From Idiomarina sp. UBA6142 (GTDB lineage Bacteria > Pseudomonadota > Gammaproteobacteria > Enterobacterales > Alteromonadaceae): a stretch of DNA of 9,549 bases. Shown here in pieces: positions 8,399 through 9,549 of the stretch. The DNA lies in contig DIVC01000021.1 of the NCBI GenBank assembly GCA_002423905.1, forward strand, positions 1 to 9,549. Direction: 5' to 3'. The position numbers and the translations under genes were made by a program. Within the stretch, counting starts at the first letter, position 1. Each line of letters starts with the position of its first letter. The notes under the pieces were generated by a model that was not told where the DNA came from, searched no databases, and saw only the letters and a list, made by a program, of their open reading frames with translations.

Positions 8399-9023
8399 CA
8401 GGGTTGGTGGTCGCCTTTTGCTCAGTATCTTTGCTATCTTTGGCTTGGTCTAATTGCTGTTGCTGCAACGATAACTGCAGCTGGTGCTGATGATCAAGCA
8501 TGTATGCTTGCAATAACGCCCGTTGCTGGGCAACTTCTGCCTCTGAAGGATTATTATCCAGTATCACGGTATTAAAACTCACCGGGTTACGGTCGCCAAA
8601 TGGGTTGGTCACAAATACAGGTGAGCTTGATGCTTCGCTGGTAGCGCCATCTGGTGCAATCGGTTGTTGTACTGACAGCACCGCCACCAAGGCTACACTG
8701 GCAGCTATTGCGAAACCGCCAATCGGCTTCCACCATCGCTCTGCCGACCGCGTTGTTGCTTGACCAAATTGTGGCCGTACCACATTAGCAGCGGATAGTG
8801 GCGCTTCATCAGCAAGCTGGGCTTGAATGGCAACACTAATATCAACTCGATGGTTTGGCTGCGCGTCACCGCGCATGATATGCCCAATCATGGCATAACG
8901 TTGCCAGCTCTGCTGTGCCTGTGGGTCAGTTAGCAACACATCGAGCTGCTGCTGTAACTGCTGCGCATCGGCAACATCGTTATCCAGCAACGCGGATGTA
9001 TTCTCTAAGCGGTGATCTGACAT
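8391..9023 (-). CDS. rseA: Anti-sigma-E factor RseA
   Basis: Inner-membrane anti-sigma factor that holds RpoE inactive until DegS and then RseP cleave it. The 210-residue product (E. coli 216) has a cytoplasmic sigma-binding domain with ENTSALLDNDV near the start and WQRYAMIGHIMRGDAQPN (40-57), one membrane segment (about 100-118, IGGFAIAASVALVAVLSV), and a periplasmic part ending in a Gln-rich helix (about 167-195) that corresponds to the RseB-binding region. Gln makes up about 13% of residues. I chose the ATG at 9021-9023 because GAGGA sits six bases upstream and the product then begins like known RseA proteins; an ATG six codons earlier (9041) lacks a good site. The gap to rpoE is 19 bases. 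Confidence 0.95.
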   Translation of the reverse strand: MSDHRLENTSALLDNDVADAQQLQQQLDVLLTDPQAQQSWQRYAMIGHIMRGDAQPNHRVDISVAIQAQLADEAPLSAANVVRPQFGQATTRSAERWWKPIGGFAIAASVALVAVLSVQQPIAPDGATSEASSSPVFVTNPFGDRNPVSFNTVILDNNPSEAEVAQQRALLQAYMLDHQHQLQLSLQQQQLDQAKDSKDTEQKATTNPDE

Positions 9024-9029
9024 AGCTTT

Positions 9030-9034
9030 TCCTC
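9030..9034 (-). promoter_or_regulatory. rseA ribosome binding site
   Basis: GAGGA lies six bases upstream of the ATG at 9023. It lies downstream of the alternative in-frame ATG at 9041 and therefore decides the start. It also gives rseA its own initiation signal, unlike rseB and rseC. Confidence 0.8.
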
Positions 9035-9042
9035 GAATCATG

Positions 9043-9549
9043 TTAGCGCTCTAACAAGGGTCTTAATTGATGATCGATTGCTTCTCGGGCCCTAAAAATG
9101 CGTGACCGCACGGTACCAATTGGGCAATCCATCTCGATGGCTATTTCTTCATAGCCAAGGCCATCTAATTCTCGCAGCGTAATAGCGCGGCGTAAATCCT
9201 CTGGCAAGCTATCGATGGTTCGCATCACCACGTCACGAATCTCATCGGTAAGCAGTAAATTTTCCGGCGATGCTGTGTCTTTCAGTGCACCACCGCCTTC
9301 ATAATACTCCGCCTCTTCTGCGTCAACATCGCTCGCTGGCGGCTTACGCCCTTGGGCGACTAAGTAATTCTTCGCGGTGTTGACCGCAATGCGGTAGAGC
9401 CACGTATAAAATGCACTTTCACCGCGAAAATTTGCTAACGCCCGATAGGCCTTAATAAATGTTTCTTGTGCCACATCAGGCACATCAGCCTGCTGCTTCA
9501 CATAACGCGCAATGAGGCTCATGACCTTGTGCTGATATTTTTTGACCAA
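9043..9549 (-). CDS. rpoE: RNA polymerase sigma-E factor RpoE, 5' end beyond window
   Basis: Extracytoplasmic-function sigma factor that directs RNA polymerase to envelope-stress promoters and is held by RseA. The visible 168 residues align with E. coli RpoE from about residue 25 (KYQHKVMSLIARYV against RYQHKVASLVSRYV), so about 24 N-terminal residues lie outside the window. Region 2 is complete from DVPDVAQETFIKAYRAL (22-38) through FYTWLYRIAVNTAKNYL (47-63), and region 4 carries EDLRRAITLRELDGLGYEEI with the helix-turn-helix PIGTVRSRIFRAREAI before the C-terminal LLER. The linker with GRKPPASDVDAEEAEYYEGGG is typical. The TTG at the edge encodes an internal Leu and is not a start. The autoregulated rpoE promoter would be upstream and is not visible. 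Confidence 0.98.
   Translation of the reverse strand: MVKKYQHKVMSLIARYVKQQADVPDVAQETFIKAYRALANFRGESAFYTWLYRIAVNTAKNYLVAQGRKPPASDVDAEEAEYYEGGGALKDTASPENLLLTDEIRDVVMRTIDSLPEDLRRAITLRELDGLGYEEIAIEMDCPIGTVRSRIFRAREAIDHQLRPLLER

Noticed and set aside
9024..9041. Upstream ATG at 9041 as the rseA start
   Set aside because: It lacks a good ribosome binding site and adds six residues not expected in the family, while GAGGA lies correctly before the ATG at 9023.
9547..9549. TTG at the right edge as the rpoE start
   Set aside because: Alignment with E. coli RpoE places this codon at an internal Leu near residue 25; the gene simply continues beyond the window.
1..9549. CRISPR arrays, tRNA or rRNA genes, insertion sequences, prophage or defence genes
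   Set aside because: The window is filled by eleven housekeeping genes with almost no intergenic space; no repeats-spacers, RNA gene folds, transposase or attachment sites were seen.

Overview
This window is a stretch of conserved housekeeping chromosome from a gammaproteobacterium. All eleven genes I can support lie on the minus strand, so transcription runs from the right edge to the left edge. The order is rpoE, rseA, rseB, rseC, lepA, lepB, rnc, era, recO, pdxJ, rlmD. The first ten follow the well-known arrangement of E. coli and Vibrio, and the proteins resemble those of marine gammaproteobacteria. An Alteromonadales member, perhaps Idiomarinaceae, is my best guess from protein style and balanced base composition; this lineage call is tentative.

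Right part (about 9549 to 6981): the sigma-E envelope-stress module. It comprises the extracytoplasmic sigma factor RpoE (N-terminus outside the window), its membrane anti-sigma factor RseA, the periplasmic RseB that guards RseA, and the inner-membrane Cys-motif protein RseC. rseA/rseB and rseB/rseC overlap and look translationally coupled.

Middle part (6980 to 2527): an 88-base gap, the only one longer than 20 bases, then elongation factor 4 (lepA), signal peptidase I (lepB), RNase III (rnc) and the 16S-rRNA-binding GTPase Era (era). These act on translation, secretion and ribosome maturation.

Left part (2524 to 1): RecO (recombinational repair), PdxJ (vitamin B6 synthesis) and most of RlmD (23S rRNA m5U1939 methyltransferase, running off the left edge). 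Genes from lepA onward are separated by 1 to 14 bases, and several ribosome binding sites sit inside the last codons of the upstream gene, so they probably form one operon.

The most notable departure is at the pdxJ-rlmD junction. The gene usually found after pdxJ, acpS (and in Vibrio also barA/varS before rlmD), is absent and rlmD follows pdxJ after 14 bases. I saw no mobile element, CRISPR array, RNA gene, prophage or novel system, and the window is almost entirely coding.
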